Origin: Triatoma infestans
Lineage: Eukaryota; Arthropoda; Insecta; Hemiptera; Reduviidae
Assembly: GCA_011037195.1 (NCBI GenBank)
Contig: JAAEAF010014414.1
Coordinates: forward strand, 1 to 64,000
Direction: 5' to 3'
Length of the DNA stretch: 64,000 bases
The position numbers and the translations under genes were made by a program. Positions 12,401 to 21,309 of this stretch are shown here, in pieces. The notes below the pieces were generated by a model that worked only from the letters and a program-made list of their open reading frames with translations, had not been told where the DNA came from and did not search any database. Each line of letters opens with the position of its first letter. Position 1 is the first letter of the stretch.

Positions 12401-15400
12401 AACAAATGTATATGTTTAAAAATTATTTCTCACATCTTAACGACTAACTATATATTGAAGCCTTGATAAAGACAGGAAACTCTGTCGAAACGTTGGCATA
12501 ATTGAATGTTTCTTTCTTGACCGATCCTCACCAAATTTCTTCATAACATAATAGCTACTATGTTACCTTAAACTTGATATCATAATTCGCCAAAAAATTC
12601 TTATTGAAAAATAGGTAACTGAGTTTAAAAATTAGTTAACTTAAAATTTTATCAACATACTTTTGATTTCCTACTTTATGTTACTTATATTTTGGGAGAA
12701 ATATCATTAAAGTAATGGTTTTGTTATTATTATTACATTAATATAACAATTTTCTTTAATTTGTGGTCCTATAAAGCAAAAAAAAAATGTAAAGCAACGC
12801 CTCATTTTTTTTTTAGAAAGTAGTTTCTGTTTCGTCTACTGATCAGGTTTCGTGGTCGGAGTAGTCGGATAGGAAACATACTTTAGTACAAATTAATCAT
12901 TTGCATAAAATAAAATCCAGCATCTCTAACCGAGAATCGAATCTGGCACCTCGCATTACACTCAGTTGGAATGTCCGTGCCTCTAACTTTACACCTATCC
13001 TGGCGTCTAAGTTAAAACAAAAAATGGATTTTTTAACTAAATTTAGGTTCAGTTGAGCATACCAATAATTAATTTTTGTATAATCTCTTAGTATTGAATT
13101 GTGACAGCAGTATTAATTTGCATATCTCATTTTATGATTTAAAATAAAAGTCTCTATAAAGATTTATTATATGTAATGTTTTTCTTTTCTTAGCTGTAGT
13201 TGAAGAACGACAGGTTACAGACAAAATAGCGAACGCCTTAATGAAGTCAGCGGTTTCCAAATTTTTAGCAACAGAAGATCCTTCATTAATGCCAGTAAGA
13301 AGTCCATTACTTTCAGTTGCTTCCACAGTTGAATCATCTACACCATTAGCAACTAGTATGGTCAAAGAATTAGCACTACCAGTTGCTACTTCTAATGTAT
13401 TATCAGCGACTAATGACGTATCTGCTTCTTCCGCCCAGCCGCCTCCTACCAATGATAAACCAATAAATAACACTTTTACGTTTGGTGCACCACTGAATTC
13501 AACATCGAATACTATAGCGCCGATATCATCATTCACTTTTGGAAGTTCTTCTAATACAGAAACTACCACTTCCTCTAGTAATCTTTTTACCATTCCAGTA
13601 ACTACAGAGACAGTTACAACTCCCAAACCAATTGATACAATAAAGCAGGTTTCCTTTGGGGATAGCAAATTAGGTTTTAGACCCTCTGAATCTAATGCAG
13701 AAACTAAAGATGAAAAAAATAATAGTACTGAAGAAACAATGAAGACAGATCTATTTAAACAACCAGCACTTGCAGCAGATAATGCTGTTTCTACTGCCAG
13801 CACCACAACTGAACCAAATAAAGGGACATTTTCTTTTGGATTTTCTACAACATCGTCAACTCCTGCTACTAGGACTGAGCCTTTGAAAACTCCCACATTC
13901 ACTTTTGGAAGCGGAAGTACTAATTCAGTCAATTTTTCAGCAACTCCAGCATTTTTATCACCAGAAGACTCTTCTAAAAAAACAAATGAACCGCCAAAAT
14001 TGTCTTTATTTGGTACACCTTCTACACCTACAACAACTAATAGTGCAGAAACAAAACAAATGGGAGCTGAAAGTGTTACCTTAGCTGGAGCAACTAGTGG
14101 ATTTCAGTTTGTTAATAATAGTGATGCTAAAAAATCTGATAAACCAGAAGAAAAAAAAACCCAAGGATTATTTGGTTTTGGATCTGTTGCTTCATCCCCA
14201 ACCACAAAAGCCGAAACTAAACCTTTTGCCTTCGGCACGTCAGCGTCCACTTCTACAACTGACGTTTCACAAGCTCCTGTGCAACAACCCAAACCTATAT
14301 TCCAGTTTGGTTCCTCTTCTTTCAGTACAACACCAGCAAATAAAGAAGGATTTGGTTTTGGAACTAAACCCTCTTCTGAACAAACAACACCTGCTCCTAC
14401 TTTTGGTTCCGCTGCTGGTGGTTTGTTTGGAGCTAAACCTAATGTTCCTTCGACGTCTGGTACTGCTACCATCACTGCTACTACTACCACAGGTATCTTC
14501 GGTTTTGGTTCTGTGCAGCCACCTCCAGCAACTACAGTAGCGTTTGGTACCTCTACCACTACTACAAATAGTTCTGTGGGAAGTTTCAGTTTTCAGCCGA
14601 ATAAGCCAGAAGAAAAGCCGGCAAGTAGTGGTGGCTTCACTTTCAAATTTGCTGGAACCAGTGTACCATCCGCTGAACCCCCAAAACCAAATTTTAATTT
14701 TGGTGCATCAAACACACAGACACCCGCACCTGCATTTGGCGCTTCTTCTATGACCACACAGCCAACGTTTGGTAGTGTAACTCCTGTTAGCTCCACTTTC
14801 CCAGCATTCTCTAATCCAACACCCAAACCAACATTTGGCGCAAGTCCTGCTGTATCACAAGCTTCTGCACCAGCTTTTCGCAGTTCGGCGACATCTGCTC
14901 CTCCGCCAGCTTTTGGTAGTTCGACGACATCTGCTCCTCCGCCAGCTTTTGGTAGTTCGACGACACCTGCTCCTCCACCAGCTTTTGGCAGTTCGACAAC
15001 ATCTGCTCCTGCGCCAGCTTTTGGCAGCTCGACGACATCTGCTCCTGCACCAGCATTTGGAAGTTCGACGACATCTGCTCCTGCACCAGCTTTTGGCAGT
15101 TCGACGACACCTGCTACTTTATTTGGAACACCTGCAAACCAATCAACACCGCCTCAACTTTTTGGGGCCATGCAGACACAACATTCTCAAGGACCAAGTT
15201 TCACTTTTGGGGCGTCGGCTGTTTCTAATCCTAGCCCTGGATTTAACTTCAATGCTCCTGCGCAACCTTCTGCCCAATCAGCTTCAACTGGTTTGTTCCA
15301 GTTTGGTTCGACGACAAATCAGCAGAATCAAGCCGGGGGTGTTCAACCTTTCCAGTTTAACGCTGGTCCTACTTCTACTCCACAAGGTAATAATTACTTA

Positions 15401-18400
15401 ATATGTACTTAAAGTTTTGGTTATTTTATTATGCCTGGTCCCTGATTCAGTTTATTAATCCATTTAGCAAGTAGTAGTAAATAAGAGAATCATATAATAC
15501 TAAACTGGCGCCTGCACCGGTTTCTTTCTATATGTAGTTACTAACGTCGTTAGTAAATAAAAAATCATGATATAATTATATTCTATGACTATTTCGTTAT
15601 TAAATTACTAGTTAATATACAAGGCATAGAAACCATGGGACTTAGTTGGTGGCTTCTCAGCAATCAAACTTTTCAAATAGGAATTTCAAAATTGTAAGAT
15701 AAAGTAATTATAAGGTGAGAAAGTAGAGTAATAAAAATTTGGCAGAGTTTGGACTATATATCATATATATAATTGTAGAAAACAGCTTTATTAAATAGGA
15801 TTATTAACTGCGTTTAGAAGAAAATTAGAGCACTTACAAGAAGTTAAAAAGAAATATGATAATTGAACATGTCTATTAATTAATTTAAAAATATTTAGTA
15901 TTTATTATTGTTTTAAGATAAGAGAAAGTATTACTAGCTAGTTAATCATGACATATTTACTAATCTGAATCTCCAATGTCAGCTTATCAGGTTTTTTTTT
16001 TTGATTAATGAATTAATGTTTATTAGTTAGAAGTTCATCAGAATTACCCGAACTGAAACATTATGTCGCTCTAAATAACTTGTTGTCTTTCAAAAGATGT
16101 GAAATTTTGTTTAAACACAATTTTTGATGAACTTATAACTTCTCCAAGGAACTAAATTATTTATCAGGTACAAAATTAAAATTGATAAGTAGAAAGAAGC
16201 TAAAAGAAAATATATAAATAACGTTTCACAGGATTCGGTTTTACGTCACCTATTGGAGGATTCAATCCAGGCGGTGAGTTAATAAAATTAAAAAACAAAC
16301 TTAAAAATGAAATAAGCAAAGAATAAAATTGAATGTGATTGCTTTTTTTTTAAATAATTTAAAACATAAATAAATCATAATTTTGCTATGCTTTATTAAA
16401 CAAATTGAAGTTTGTGCTGCTTCAGCGGGTCGCTCACTTTGCTTAAATAAATTTGTATTATATAATATCACAGGTTTAAAACATAGATCTACTACCTCAA
16501 AACATTAGTAGATATCCAATTTTATTAAATAGTTTAATTATTTTTTATGTATGTTTATTATTTTAAAATACATTTCAACATAGTACTAATGCCAGATTTT
16601 GAATTTTATTTTATTTCAACAAATCGCACATTTTTTTTTAATTACAAAGTTGTTTCTTTTTTTCATGCTGCCTCTTAATCCGTTCAACTTCTGCTATATG
16701 AATAACATGCTTTATCTATATATATATATATCAGGTTAACACAAAAAGGTTAAATTAAAACTTCCGGCTATTAAAAAATATTTTAAAATTGAGTTTATAT
16801 AAGCACTATGAGTTGCCAGACTTGGAAAGTTGTTCTTAATATGCATTTCGTAAGTATTTTCAGTGGAATAATTAAATAACGAAACACTCCACTTGGTATT
16901 CTATGTTGATATCCGTATCTTCGTGTTCGGATCAAAATTCAGCAATCGGAAGTGCCAATTTATTAAACTTTTTTATGGGCTAGTGCACTGAGATTCGAAG
17001 GATCTATTGTGCCCCTGGGGCCTTCTCCGCTACTGAGCAATGTATTCTCGTTTCCAACAACGAGGTAGGCTCTTGGGAAGAGGAAACCAATGCACTCCGC
17101 CCTAAGACCTTCGTATGGGAGCCCAGCGCTACCACATAGCTAGCCCTCTCCCTTTTTATTTCTTAATAATTTTCTATATATTCTTAAAAATTGGCGTAAG
17201 TCTATCAATCTTATTCTAAAAACTCCTATTAATAATATTTAATGGAGTTCTAGAATTTCCTCTTGTGTCATTTCATTGCATTGTACGCCCACCATGACAA
17301 TTTTGGAGCCAACAGTTTTAACTAGATCTTTAGTACCATCACTGAGATTTCTCGGAGAGCAAGTAATATGAATATTGAATCAGATTTTTACTTTCTCTTC
17401 TGCTGAGTAAAACTATTGCATTCTGTAAAATTTTCGAAATTGAATTTCAACCGGTAATACTTGTTTCGAGGTTCTCTGAGCTTGAAAACTAGGCTTTTTG
17501 CCCCCCAGAAATGATGTTGCTGTTGTTAAATCCTATTATTGTAGAAATAACAGTAATATAGTATATATTGGTAATTTAGCATATATATCCAATACAGTTG
17601 GTCAGATAGATTAAAGGAAACTTTACATTCTTGCCGTTTCAGAACGATGAATATTTCCTTGAAAAGAGGAAGGAAATATACTTTTCTACATACTTCTTCA
17701 TCCAACGCCTGCCCGCGGCCATTTGACGCCGTGCTATTGAGTATAGTCTGCCCCGCCCTTGCAAACTGTTGTCTCGGTCATTGGCTTCCAGGCCACGGCA
17801 GCTAAGGAGATGTTCGGCCGTCCCTTCGCCTTCCATACCTAGGGGGCATAGGGGCGTGTCAACCAGCCCAAGGCAGTGTAGATGGCTCTGGAGGAAGTCG
17901 TGGCCAGTAGCCATCCTGAAGGTGGCGACCGCAACGTCTGTCGGCAGATTGTTGGGTTAGTGTTGGATGCGACAGGGCTACATACAAAACAATATATTAC
18001 ATGATTTTAGGATTGATGAAAGAAAAATAAACTAATCAAATCATGAAATTAATCTAAAATAAAAATAAAAAATTGATTATTAATAAAATCAAGACTGTAT
18101 GTAGATATAAAAAGATTAACTGTAACCTAACGTGATATAATTTTTTTAAATAACTCAGGATAAAATTATGTTTTGTTAAAACTTGTTTAATATCTGGATG
18201 ACTTATTGTTTCAACGCCTCTAGCGAAACTTTACTGTTGGGAAAAAGTGATTCTTAGAAATTGACCGACGTTTAATTTATATGATCTAACGGGAGGTTAC
18301 AAAAGTTCAAATTTGTGGTTTTATTTATGTTCCACCAGAGGATCTGATAAAACGTTTGGAGGATCTGACGAAACGTCAAAATCGTATTTTATTCAATGGA

Positions 18401-19509
18401 TTTTTCAGTTTTATTTTTATTTTCTCAAAAAAGGCTCCAACGATTTTCATTTTACTTAGTATATCGATAGCTTTATGAAGCTGTGCAATTTTTATTTGAA
18501 ACATTTTCCGGGAAAATTCATTTTTTAAGGGTTTTATGGTTGCCTCTGATCTGCCATTTCAGAGGTAAATATTTGGTACAAATGCCAACGTTTAAGAAAT
18601 GTTTTCAATGTAATTTCCTAATTACATTAGGAGAAAGGTATAGCGAATATTTCATACTTTTTGTTATGATTTTATGTAATAACTAATTAGGCGTTTTTTA
18701 TGACTTCACTAATAATATAACGAAACATTATCAGTAATTTGGAATACCATTTTCACAGAACCCAAGCTATCTTGAACTAAAACTTCTTTTAGAGTTCCTC
18801 TGTTGACGTAATTCCACAATTTAAGTATTTAATAAACAATCTTAATGACATATGAAAACATCTTACAGAACGCACGGTTAGAAAATGAAAAGAAATAGAA
18901 ATTTCAATGCTCTAATACTTATATTTCTCAGTTGTTCATAGTAAGGTACACAACTGGCACATTGGTTGCTGGCATATTTTATATCCAAAAAAACATTATA
19001 ACTTAAAAGCATGTGTCTCGTTTTCGTATATAAAAAAACCTTTTTTATGTTTTATATATTTATAAAAAAGACACTTTATTAGTGCACGATAAACGTTTGC
19101 ATGTTAAAAAGGAATACCTTTTAAAGCATGATAATTTGGAATTAATGCAAAAAGTTTGAGAGTGCAAATTAATGTAATTACTTAGTTGACTTTATATTAT
19201 TAATGAGAAAGGATTGTAAAAATATATTTTTTGAACTGATATTAATTACTAATCTTTTAATATTCTAACAAATCTTGGCGTTTATATAAATTGTTTTTCT
19301 TTAAATAGTCTACTTTACCTGCTGATGTGTGTTTTTTATGATTTTTTTATTAAACGGCACCTAAGCTTTAATAATTGATCGTAAATATCTTTTAAATTGA
19401 CCATGGAAAAATATCTTGGTATTTTACAGTTGGAGGTGGCCAACCGATGTTTAGCATAGGAAGTGGTAGTACAGCCCCACGTTCAAGACAGTTACGAAGA
19501 AAGAAATGA
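2474..19509 (+). CDS. POM121-like FG-repeat nucleoporin, 10 exons
   Basis: Nuclear pore component of 1125 residues. Exons: 2474-2607, 3728-3910, 4255-4372, 4859-5001, 7058-7386, 11297-11379, 11467-11539, 13194-15386, 16232-16273, 19430-19509. All introns are GT-AG, all phases join, and the total is 3378 nt including TGA. Residues 1-354 are polar and charged, with basic stretches (KQKRQPKPVPVRLR, NKRQRR). Residues ~449-1110 are an FG domain of FTFG, FGFG and PAFG repeats that would form the permeability barrier and bind transport receptors. POM121 is indicated by the central ERGKRVREED...NKRQRR block and by the C-terminus FSIGSGSTAPRSRQLRRKK, which resembles the FSIGAGS...RRQ...RKK end of vertebrate POM121. 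Unlike vertebrate POM121 there is no membrane segment in the N-terminus. A Nup153-type protein is the alternative. The ATG has a good context (GAAATGG). Confidence 0.85.
2608..3727 (+). other. Nucleoporin intron 1
   Basis: AT-rich intron with no recognisable repeat or nested gene. Confidence 0.7.
3728..3910 (+). CDS. Nucleoporin exon 2
   Basis: Acceptor TTTTCAACAG, donor AAG|GTATTT. Encodes SLELDAKSDGF through KQKRQPKPVPVRLRIGPPNS, with a basic patch that may be a nuclear import signal. Confidence 0.87.
4255..4372 (+). CDS. Nucleoporin exon 3
   Basis: Acceptor GTTATTAG, donor ATG|GTAATA, ending in phase 0. Encodes an acidic stretch (SENDSSEYENEEYNSS) followed by SLIQALREMSRKRTHSLM. Confidence 0.85.
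4859..5001 (+). CDS. Nucleoporin exon 4
   Basis: Acceptor TATTCTAG, donor GA|GTAAGT. Encodes NDESDSEIDGGAAPKKTCKP through SQLEEETQEYKNSVNSQS; charged and probably helical in part. Confidence 0.85.
5423..5605. mobile_element. Fold-back element, copy 1 (intron 4)
   Basis: Outer arms are inverted: AGAGATATTTTCC on the left and its diverged complement ending near 5598, enclosing GATGAGCGAACTCCCGAAA. The same arm sequence (GAGATATTTTCCGTGATAG, then ATCGACCGGTTTCAG and GTTCGCCCA) occurs at 50.25-50.95 and 54.9 kb. It is non-coding and MITE- or fold-back-like. Confidence 0.65.
5943..6173 (+). mobile_element. tRNA-derived SINE, family A
   Basis: Contains the box B GGTTCGAGTCC, the family body with CACTGTCCGG and GGCCGGCAGTGCACTG, and a 3' A-rich tail. 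It lies in intron 4 of the nucleoporin. Its tRNA head is more diverged than the copy at 57.0 kb. Confidence 0.85.
6255..6370 (-). mobile_element. SINE family A, decayed partial copy
   Basis: The reverse complement matches the SINE body (TCTCAGTGCA, GGGCAG, GACAACA, CACCGGACA, GAGCTGTAGAGG) with many changes. The tRNA head is lost. Confidence 0.6.
6371..7057 (+). other. Nucleoporin intron 4, distal part
   Basis: Moderately GC-rich around 6400-6850, which suggests old transposon sequence, but no protein domain or terminal motif could be assigned. Confidence 0.4.
7058..7386 (+). CDS. Nucleoporin exon 5, POM121-type central block
   Basis: Acceptor ATTTTGCAG, donor CCAA|GTAAGT. Encodes EQLLERGKRVREED, then NKRQRRSGDGG, then a Ser-rich segment. 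The order of a Lys/Arg-Glu-rich helix, an acidic turn, a basic cluster and a Ser-rich region parallels the central region of vertebrate POM121. This exon is the main reason for preferring POM121 over Nup153. Confidence 0.87.
7387..8070 (+). other. Nucleoporin intron 5, proximal part
   Basis: A short open stretch at 7678-7935 has no recognised similarity. Nothing else is seen. Confidence 0.45.
8075..8885 (+). pseudogene. Non-LTR retrotransposon fragment: RNase H and C-terminal region
   Basis: A degenerate LINE fragment in intron 5. A frame around 8354-8520 reads EPVSNEIRDLLKRRSLISNI, then QVPGYACMLDNEEADRLTRE, which matches the end of retrotransposon RNase H domains (VPGH...GNEEAD). After frameshifts, 8690-8830 encodes LTGYDYLEKHLHHMGIA and a diverged EMSAAHL stretch, the conserved segment downstream of RNase H with its zinc-binding motif. 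YTD-like residues precede it near 8160. RNase H in the ORF suggests an I- or R1-like lineage. Stops and frameshifts show it is dead. Confidence 0.7.
8908..9000. mobile_element. Fold-back element, partial copy
   Basis: Shares GATTTTGCCCT...CAAGTC, CGCACTG/CGCCACTG and GGGCGAAC with the internal part of the element at 5423-5605. One arm only is clear. Confidence 0.45.
9371..10890 (-). mobile_element. 5'-truncated non-LTR retrotransposon (LINE), antisense in intron 5
   Basis: The minus-strand insertion ends in a 43-bp T-run (9371-9413), the poly(A) tail of the inserted strand. A 3' UTR of about 395 bp and a 353-codon frame precede it. The 5' end is lost just upstream of the frame, as is usual for target-primed reverse transcription. 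I did not find a convincing target-site duplication. It is antisense to the nucleoporin. Confidence 0.85.
9809..10870 (-). CDS. LINE reverse transcriptase C-terminal region, 353 codons
   Basis: The frame starts just after the reverse transcriptase catalytic part. Early residues read HFNYLGILFSSSGLFSK, then LLYGAEVW, the conserved YLG and YG-x-E-x-W segments that follow the palm domain of LINE reverse transcriptases. Near residue 270 lies CQYCNLNLKDDLFHF followed by FISCPLF, a C-x2-C-x8-H-x4-C zinc-binding motif typical of LINE C-termini. The catalytic YADD part is missing through 5' truncation, so no active enzyme is encoded. The lack of stops over 353 codons suggests a fairly recent insertion. 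The clade cannot be fixed from this part alone. Confidence 0.85.
   Translation of the reverse strand: MFQFNNQRLDIVSHFNYLGILFSSSGLFSKASVDMINKSTAAISKVIGILSKSRNTSWVTKDKLFESLVRSVLLYGAEVWSLRYLEQIETVLAKYFKCIFHWPSCTPNHFIRCELGKYRISITVFKLTLQWYVKILNMPTSRLPRICLERQLELAENCNDLIYNWATQLKQMFTFVEYDWLWMIRDPQLIQNNIKNMLNSYENKLFSEDWERIKNSSYNPIYFSLKTVLGIEEYFYFNVPIKVTRLISRIRVMHSRYISFYIDEVNYKWDAEDICQYCNLNLKDDLFHFFISCPLFETYRFIHLEHYLLEGSGLLGLLKIDTINKMYSIYYYTIKALKRKFLITDLQKYSFKV
11297..11379 (+). CDS. Nucleoporin exon 6
   Basis: Acceptor TTTTGAAG, a weak tract; the AG near 11257 would lead at once to a stop. Donor GAA|GTAATA. Encodes KNRRKTPKKVVAVETQTVEP then an acidic EEESPE; the basic start resembles a nuclear localisation signal. 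Confidence 0.82.
11467..11539 (+). CDS. Nucleoporin exon 7
   Basis: Acceptor TTTTATAG, donor AGAG|GTAAAT. Encodes IKEQETSPKKEDKSMNTDPE then KLVR. Intron 6 before it is only 87 bp, so exons 6 and 7 form a tight pair between two large introns. Confidence 0.83.
11540..12152 (+). other. Nucleoporin intron 7, proximal part
   Basis: AT-rich; no element recognised. Confidence 0.5.
12153..12501. mobile_element. Fold-back MITE, 349 bp
   Basis: The whole element is an imperfect hairpin. It begins TTATGCCAACGTTTCGACAG and ends with the complement. The innermost arms (GTTACTAGTTTCTTG and CAAGAAACTAGTAAC) flank a loop of about 50 bp that itself contains ATCATCT and AGATGAT. Arms are about 165 bp. There is no coding capacity, and no clear target duplication was seen. 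Confidence 0.85.
12905..13015 (-). mobile_element. Candidate tRNA-derived SINE, family B, decayed
   Basis: The reverse complement carries a box-B-like GATTCGATTCT, and downstream AAATAAAATCCA is shared with the sequence at 20.9 kb. Not a functional tRNA: no foldable cloverleaf was recognised. Confidence 0.4.
13194..15386 (+). CDS. Nucleoporin exon 8, FG-repeat domain
   Basis: A 2193-bp exon with acceptor TTTCTTAG and donor CAAG|GTAATA. It encodes nearly the whole Ser/Thr/Pro-rich, disordered FG domain, with motifs FTFG, FSFG, FGFG, FQFG, FKFAG and many PAFG or LFG units. It begins AVVEERQVTDKIANALMKSA, a possible short helix before the disordered part. It contains the 36-bp tandem array at 14872-15120. 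Long open frames on the opposite strand here are by-products of the repeated composition. Confidence 0.95.
14872..15120 (+). repeat. 36-bp coding tandem repeat in the FG domain
   Basis: Six full 36-bp units (14872-15087) and part of a seventh encode a 12-residue period, roughly AFGSSTTSAPPP, in frame. The third-position differences between units are few, so the array is recently expanded. It keeps open frames on several other frames and strands. Confidence 0.95.
15387..16231 (+). other. Nucleoporin intron 8
   Basis: AT-rich; nothing recognised. Confidence 0.55.
16232..16273 (+). CDS. Nucleoporin exon 9 (42-bp microexon)
   Basis: Acceptor GTTTCACAG, donor GCG|GTGAGT. Encodes GFGFTSPIGGFNPG with phase 1 at both ends, so skipping would keep frame. 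It carries one FGF motif. Confidence 0.87.
16985..17152 (-). mobile_element. SINE family A, decayed copy with internal deletion
   Basis: In reverse complement the order GCTAGC/GGTAGCGCTGGGCT, TTCCCAAGAGCC, GTTG...GAACGAGAATAC and GAGAAGGCCCC follows the SINE from head to body. Part of the body is missing. Confidence 0.5.
17385..17515 (+). repeat. Modular HINE-like repeat, 5' module
   Basis: TTTTTACTTTCTCTT...GAGTAAAAC, then TTGCATTCTGTAAAATTTTC, TTTCAACCGGTAATACTTG and TTTCGAGGTTCTCTGAG follow the 5' module consensus of the family described at 52.1 kb. Confidence 0.65.
17630..17960 (-). pseudogene. Non-LTR retrotransposon C-terminal fragment
   Basis: The minus-strand frame reads DVAVATFRMATGHDFLQSHL, then LGLVDTPLCPLG and TAEHLLSC. 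This is the conserved TGH-x2-L...HL segment and C-terminal zinc-binding motif of LINEs that carry RNase H. The second cysteine of CPLC is replaced by Gly. Intron 9 of the nucleoporin; a different copy from that at 8.1-8.9 kb. Confidence 0.72.
18385..18600 (+). repeat. Modular HINE-like repeat, core module
   Basis: Contains TTTTCTCAAAAAAGGCTCCA, ACGATTTTCATTT and ATTTGAAACATTTTCCGGGA in the order of the core module. Only one core unit; ends are not visible. Confidence 0.65.
18700..19429 (+). other. Nucleoporin intron 9, distal part
   Basis: AT-rich; nothing recognised before the exon 10 acceptor. Confidence 0.55.
19430..19509 (+). CDS. Nucleoporin exon 10, C-terminus
   Basis: Acceptor ATTTTACAG. 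Encodes VGGGQPMFSIGSGSTAP then RSRQLRRKK and TGA. The FSIG plus basic tail is the hallmark C-terminus that links this gene to POM121. Confidence 0.88.
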
Positions 19510-19710
19510 AACTATTAAAATATAGGACAAAAGTTGCTAATTTTATAATTTTTCATCACAATTTTATAAATTTTTATAGATTTAAAAAAAGGATATTAGT
19601 CAAAAAAAATGGAAAAAATTTTATGAAGTTTTATAAATATATATAAAAAAAAAGCAAATATCACAATTTATTGATTCTACCTCTTTAATTTCATTTTATA
19701 GGGTTTATTT

Positions 19711-20025
19711 AATAAATTAAATAGTACTTAAGCCTTTATAATCACAATTTTTTTTCTTGAACTGTTGATGTAATAAAAGTGAATATATATTTTTTTAATT
19801 GACAAATTGGGGGGGAACCTCTTCTTTTTTTTTAAAAAAAAAAAAATTGTATATAAAAGTGCACAATTCAGTAATTTTTTCTTTTTAAAGTTTAACTTAA
19901 TTCATGACCATTTTATCCAAGAAATGGCATGAAAGACACAATATGTTAATAATAACATTGAAGTTGTTGTTCATATTATTATCTTTATTGATTGTTACCT
20001 ATTTTCAAAATAGTTCTAAAATAAA
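19711..20025 (+). promoter_or_regulatory. Candidate poly(A) signals of the nucleoporin
   Basis: AATAAA hexamers occur at 19711-19716 and 20020-20025, about 200 and 510 bp after the stop. The sequence between is AU-rich 3' UTR. Which is used is not determinable here. Confidence 0.45.
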
Positions 20026-20905
20026 CACGAGAGAAAAGACCCTGGATTGATTATTACAATACCCATAACAAGAATAACTTTGCTAGAATTGTCTTTTCAT
20101 AGGCACATATGAAGGCTACAAAAGCAAAATCACTGCGAGCTAGATGTATTATTCTAACTCCCTTGTGGTGGGTTGTTAGTTCACTTTAATATAAAAATTG
20201 AAATATTAAGGAATTTTTAGCGGGAAGTGAATGTGTTAATAAAGCCAGTTTGAGTGCATAAACCCGAACGTTGTCGGTTTAAAGACTATTACTGCAGTTT
20301 AATATGTGAACATTTGAACAGTTATATAGGATGCTGTTCATAGATTCGGCAAGATTAGACGAAGAGACGCTGAAGAAATGGACAGGCTATTTGAGAGTGT
20401 AGGAATACTTCTGATAAACGAAATTAAGGAATTCAACTCATAATTCATCTTTAACCCACAAAGCATTCCATTGAGCCCAATATGCTTAATGGGCAGAATC
20501 CAAGAGCCATTTCATCTTAGAGGGTCCCCTGCCTACTAACTTGCATTTTAGTAGCGGTCCAATTTCTATATTATTTTGCTGTTTCACGACACTCTTTCGC
20601 GCCAAGACCTCCGCAGTAAACAGTGACAATAAAGTTTCCATGGTTTGTACCTAGCTGATATGGATTGTATAATCATATTTCTAGTAATTGTTACAAACAT
20701 CGAGCAAGATGAACTTTCAAATTCGTGGAAGAACAACCATCGAAGGGAAGCATGACTGGTTGTGTAAAAAAAATGACGTCCGTACAAATTATAAAATATA
20801 AGTAATGACCTTTTTTTTTGGCAAGGCTTTACTCTAACTACGCGATCATGTGTTGTGGAGGGAGGCGAATGGCAAATATATTTCACTGCATACTACTCAT
20901 ATGAA
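20026..20905. other. Intergenic, no gene seen
   Basis: Mixed composition with no coding or repeat signature that I can support. Confidence 0.45.
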
Positions 20906-20909
20906 TGGG

Positions 20910-20985
20910 TCAAATAAAATCCAAGGCCAAGCCCGGGAATCGAACCCAGTACCATTGCTTTGCAATGTGCGTCCCCAATCACATA
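20910..20985 (-). mobile_element. Candidate tRNA-derived SINE, family B, partial
   Basis: GGGAATCGAACCC at 20935-20947 is the complement of a tRNA box B. It is followed by AAATAAAATCCA on the flank, as at 12.9 kb. Confidence 0.4.
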
Positions 20986-21309
20986 AGAAAGACTCGACTG
21001 TTCTTTAAGTCAAGAACTTTTGGCTGACTAGATTGAAACCATCTTGGACAAGAAGACAAGGGACTAGAAAATTAGACTGTAAGGATTTAGAGACAAAATA
21101 AATATGATCTACTGGGTAAGAAAAATTAAAAAGATGCAGACACGTCTATGCTTGCATCTCTTTAAAATCTAAAGGAAGGGATTGCAGAAATGTTACTTTC
21201 TCTTTTTTGATTAGTTTGATGTAAAATTATCATTGAAATTCAAACAGAAATAACAGAATAGATGGTCTCCAATGATACGCATAGCAATTTTAGTCATAGT
21301 AGATGAACG

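Noticed and set aside
13132..13932. 266-codon minus-strand open frame, and others at 14104-14559 and 14811-15110
   Set aside because: They are antisense to the FG exon. Its Ser/Thr/Pro/Gly codon bias and 36-bp repeat keep other frames open, and there is no splice or homology support.
14872..15120. Regularly spaced repeats that might suggest a CRISPR array
   Set aside because: These are contiguous in-frame coding repeats without spacers, in eukaryotic DNA.
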